Positions 5,267 through 7,665 of a stretch of 7,665 bases of DNA are shown piece by piece. The DNA lies in assembly GCA_017444045.1 (NCBI GenBank), contig JAFSXO010000072.1, positions 1 to 7,665 of the forward strand, given 5' to 3'. The stretch's first letter is position 1; each line of letters begins with the position of its first letter. A model generated the notes under the pieces. That model made no database searches, was not told where the DNA came from, and saw only the letters and a program-made list of their open reading frames with translations. The DNA comes from a bacterium (GTDB lineage: Bacteria > Vulcanimicrobiota > Xenobia > Xenobiales > Xenobiaceae). The position numbers and the translations under genes are program-made.

Positions 5267-6394
5267 TTGCCTGATTTGCTTAATCAAGATGACCATGAAC
5301 TGCAGAATTACCGCCTTAAAATAGATGAGCTTAATGACAGGCTGCTGCAGCTGCTTAATGAGCGCGCACAGGTAGCCATGCAGATAGCCAGGCGCAAAGC
5401 TGTCCTGGGGCTGCCGACATTTGATCCGGTGCGCGAGTCCTGTATGCTCGATAGTCTGGCCGGAAAAAACCAAGGGCCCTTCCCTGACGAGACGATAAAG
5501 GGGCTGTTCAAAGAGCTTTTTGGGGCAACGCGCAATCTTATGAATGTCGATCGGCGCCGTAAAATGCTGTTCTCCCGCCGCCATCACCAGAGCAATACGG
5601 TGATCGAGGTCAATGGGGTGCGCTTTGGCACCGACAGTATGGTGCTTATAGCGGGGCCATGTTCGGTCGAGAGTGAAGAGCAGCTAGACGCGGTAGTGTC
5701 GCACCTGGCAAAATGCGGCATCAAAATAGTGCGCGGAGGCTCTTTCAAGCCGCGCACCTCTCCATATAGCTTCCAGGGGCTTGAAATGGACGGAGTCAAA
5801 ATGCTGCGCCGGGTGGCCGACCGCTATGGGGTGGCCATAATTACCGAGGTATTGGAGCCTGCTCTGGTCAGCGCCGTGGCCGAATATGCCGATATACTGC
5901 AGATTGGCTGCCGCAATATGTACAATTATCCGTTGCTGCGCGAGGTGGGGCGGTGCAGCCGTCCTGTTGTGCTGAAACGCAGCTTTGGGGCCACACTGGA
6001 AGAACTGCTGCTTTCCGCGGAGTACATTCTGTCTGAGGGCAATACCAACGTAATTCTGTGCGAGCGGGGCATTCGCACCTTTGAGCCGTGGACGCGCAAT
6101 ACCTTTGATATCTCGGCCATTCCGGTTCTGCAGCGGGAGACGCATCTGCCGATTATGGCCGATGTCTCCCATGCCGCAGGCCGCCGCGATATTATTTTGC
6201 CCCTGGCGCTTGCCGTAAAAGCTGTCGGGGCGCATGCGCTTATGATCGAGGTGCACCAGGATCCGGCTAACGCTCTTTCCGACAGCCAGCAGCAGTTGAA
6301 TCTTTCGGAGTTTGATGAGCTGCTCGCTGCTTTGGGTAAGGATTTCATGAATAACGGCCCCGAAGCTGGGGCGGAATACGAGGCTGTCCAGTGA
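5267..6394 (+). CDS. Bifunctional chorismate mutase / DAHP synthase (type I-beta)
   Basis: DAHP synthase condenses phosphoenolpyruvate and erythrose 4-phosphate, the first step of the shikimate pathway; chorismate mutase makes prephenate for Phe and Tyr. Residues 1 to about 95 form an AroQ domain with Arg16, Arg33, Lys44, Asp53, Arg56 and Glu57, spaced as in the E. coli enzyme. In relatives such a domain also senses chorismate or prephenate for feedback. From about 110 to 350 comes the DAHP synthase barrel: GPCSVES with metal ligand Cys132, KPRTSPYSFQG, QIGCRN, LKRSFGATLEE, RGIRTFE, DVSHAAGRRD and MIEVHQDP...ALSDSQQQL. All main active-site blocks are present, though some are divergent. The start is TTG 5267, with GAGAGGA (5252-5258) 8 nt upstream; no alternative start in frame fits. 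The stop overlaps the next gene. At the AroQ Gln88 position there is Asn93 or Met92, so mutase activity is less sure. Confidence 0.93.
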   Translation: MPDLLNQDDHELQNYRLKIDELNDRLLQLLNERAQVAMQIARRKAVLGLPTFDPVRESCMLDSLAGKNQGPFPDETIKGLFKELFGATRNLMNVDRRRKMLFSRRHHQSNTVIEVNGVRFGTDSMVLIAGPCSVESEEQLDAVVSHLAKCGIKIVRGGSFKPRTSPYSFQGLEMDGVKMLRRVADRYGVAIITEVLEPALVSAVAEYADILQIGCRNMYNYPLLREVGRCSRPVVLKRSFGATLEELLLSAEYILSEGNTNVILCERGIRTFEPWTRNTFDISAIPVLQRETHLPIMADVSHAAGRRDIILPLALAVKAVGAHALMIEVHQDPANALSDSQQQLNLSEFDELLAALGKDFMNNGPEAGAEYEAVQ

Positions 6395-7665
6395 TCGCGC
6401 CGGGTACGTATGTTGAGTATTTAAGAGACAAAAAGCTCGTCTCGGCAGTGTGCCTGCGCCAGGACAAGCCGGGACGCATATTTGTGCGGGCACAGAAGGG
6501 CAGGGAGGAAAAGCTTCAGGAGAGCAAGGCTCTTTTCCCTGTGGCGGGCTTTATCAAGCTGGATGCCCCTTATGACGAAATAGATCAGGCGCTGAACGAG
6601 GCGGGGCTTAAGCGGGAGCAGATGGCTGCCAGTCTCGATATTAAAGAGCTTTGGGAGCTTGTCTGCGATGAGCCGGCCGATAAGCAGTGGTCTTTAAGCG
6701 AGCTGAGTGATCTGTCGCTGGGCGACTGCACGCCTGTTGAGCTGTCCGCAGCCTATCGGGCCTTGGAGGGCGACCGTACTTATTTTACCCGCAAGGGAGA
6801 CTGCTATCTGATCCGCTCTGCCGAGCAGGTTCAGGAAGCGCTGTACAGCCAGCAGAAAGAAGCGGAGTTTAAAGCCGAGCGCGAGGCCATAGTCAGATGG
6901 CTGGATAAGATATGGAAGCAGACGAATCCCTGTTCCGAGCTGTCGCTGCCCGAGGGCTATCAGGCGGCGGCGCAGAAGGCGCTGGCCAGCTTGGCCGACG
7001 TGGTTATGCTGGGGAACGAATCGCATCGCTGCCGAGATGTACAGAATTTGCTTACCGCTTTAGGTATCAACAAGCGCAACGCACCTTTTACGCTTTTAGT
7101 AAAATCCGGCTATTGGTCTGAGCATGAAAATGTTATGCTTCACCGTTTGGGGCTTTCCCAGGAGTTTACTCCCGAGGTTGAGGCAGAGGCATCTAGGCTG
7201 AGCCATGAAGTCGCGATAAAGGCCGACAGCGGCAGAGCTGATCTGCGCGGTCTGAACTGCGTAACAATTGACGATGCCTCTACCAACGATTTGGATGATG
7301 CTATCAGCTATGAGCTGCTTCCCAGCGGCAACTGCCGCGTGGGGGTACATATCGCCGATGTCTCAGCGTATATACCCGAAGATTCTCTGGTTGATCGCGA
7401 AGCCTTTGATCGCAGTACGTCCATATATCTGCCAGATTTGTGCATATCTATGGTGCCTTCTATTATGGCCCATGAGTGCTGCAGCTTAGTTGCCGGCGTA
7501 GACCGTTTGGCTTTCTCGTTTTTGGCCGAATTTTCGCCCGACGGAGAGCTGGTGTCTTCGCAGATAACTCCTTCGGTTATCAATGTCAGCGAGCGTCTGA
7601 CCTATGAAGATGCCAACAGATACCTGGCAGAAAACCGCTGGCCGGGACTGGGCGAGCTGGTGGAC
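6391..7665 (+). CDS. RNase II family exoribonuclease (cut by right edge)
   Basis: The first 425 codons of a 3'-to-5' exoribonuclease of the RNase II/R (RNB) family; the end is beyond the window. Its start GTG shares four bases (GTGA, 6391-6394) with the stop of the preceding gene, and GAGG (6380-6383) lies 7 nt upstream, so the two are translationally coupled. The catalytic block is DDASTNDLDDA (294-304), with Asp294, Asp300, Asp302 and Asp303 matching Asp201, 207, 209 and 210 of E. coli RNase II, the magnesium ligands. It is followed by VGVHIADVSAYI and STSIYLPD. The roughly 280 residues before it start with a short beta-rich segment (GTYVEYLRDKKLVSAVCL) and lack an obvious cold-shock RNP motif. 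This resembles the RNase II-like proteins of cyanobacteria and chloroplasts more than classic RNase R. It degrades RNA in the cytoplasm. The C-terminal S1 domain is not in view. Confidence 0.9.
   Translation, partial: MIAPGTYVEYLRDKKLVSAVCLRQDKPGRIFVRAQKGREEKLQESKALFPVAGFIKLDAPYDEIDQALNEAGLKREQMAASLDIKELWELVCDEPADKQWSLSELSDLSLGDCTPVELSAAYRALEGDRTYFTRKGDCYLIRSAEQVQEALYSQQKEAEFKAEREAIVRWLDKIWKQTNPCSELSLPEGYQAAAQKALASLADVVMLGNESHRCRDVQNLLTALGINKRNAPFTLLVKSGYWSEHENVMLHRLGLSQEFTPEVEAEASRLSHEVAIKADSGRADLRGLNCVTIDDASTNDLDDAISYELLPSGNCRVGVHIADVSAYIPEDSLVDREAFDRSTSIYLPDLCISMVPSIMAHECCSLVAGVDRLAFSFLAEFSPDGELVSSQITPSVINVSERLTYEDANRYLAENRWPGLGELVD

Noticed and set aside
5684..6493. Long open frame of 269 codons on the minus strand
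   Set aside because: It lies antisense to the DAHP synthase gene, whose conserved motifs prove the plus-strand reading. The translation has no recognisable domain and no good ribosome binding site.
1..7665. tRNA, rRNA, CRISPR array, insertion sequence, toxin-antitoxin or phage genes
   Set aside because: Read for these and saw none: no cloverleaf with a conserved T-loop, no spaced repeats, no transposase or integrase motifs.

Overview
The window is an ordinary-looking stretch of bacterial chromosome with seven protein genes, two of them cut by the window edges. No mobile element, CRISPR array, rRNA or tRNA was seen. GC looks balanced, and start codons are mixed: ATG, GTG and TTG all appear. 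The best taxonomic hint is a GAAC-N4-GTTC LexA box, the type known from Bacillus and many other Firmicutes or Actinobacteria rather than the CTGT-N8-ACAG box of Gammaproteobacteria. A Firmicutes-like lineage is therefore plausible, but I cannot name a genus.

Left part (1-3019): the N-terminal end of lexA runs off the left edge on the minus strand and is divergent from mutS on the plus strand. The 283 bp between lexA and the preferred mutS start hold the most striking regulatory structure of the window. A strong minus-strand promoter (TTGACA-N17-TAAAAT) carries a LexA box in its spacer. A plus-strand promoter overlaps it so that the same box covers its transcription start. This layout predicts that lexA represses itself and also mutS, putting mismatch repair under SOS control. 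The mutS start is probably GTG 524, not ATG 452, which lies inside the operator. No mutL follows mutS.

Middle (3020-5156): a minus-strand Bax inhibitor-1/YccA-type membrane protein ends at a good intrinsic terminator facing mutS. A short two-helix membrane protein of unknown function follows on the plus strand, with a strong hairpin just before its ribosome binding site. A YgjP/DUF45-type zinc metalloprotein gene lies convergent to it.

Right part (5157-7665): a plus-strand operon starts at a consensus TATAAT box. It contains a candidate 10-codon leader peptide with adjacent Phe and Tyr codons, then a bifunctional chorismate mutase/DAHP synthase (aromatic amino acid entry step) starting at TTG. 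A GTGA overlap leads into an RNase II family exoribonuclease that runs off the right edge. Most of the genes are housekeeping. The interest lies in the regulatory sequences between them.
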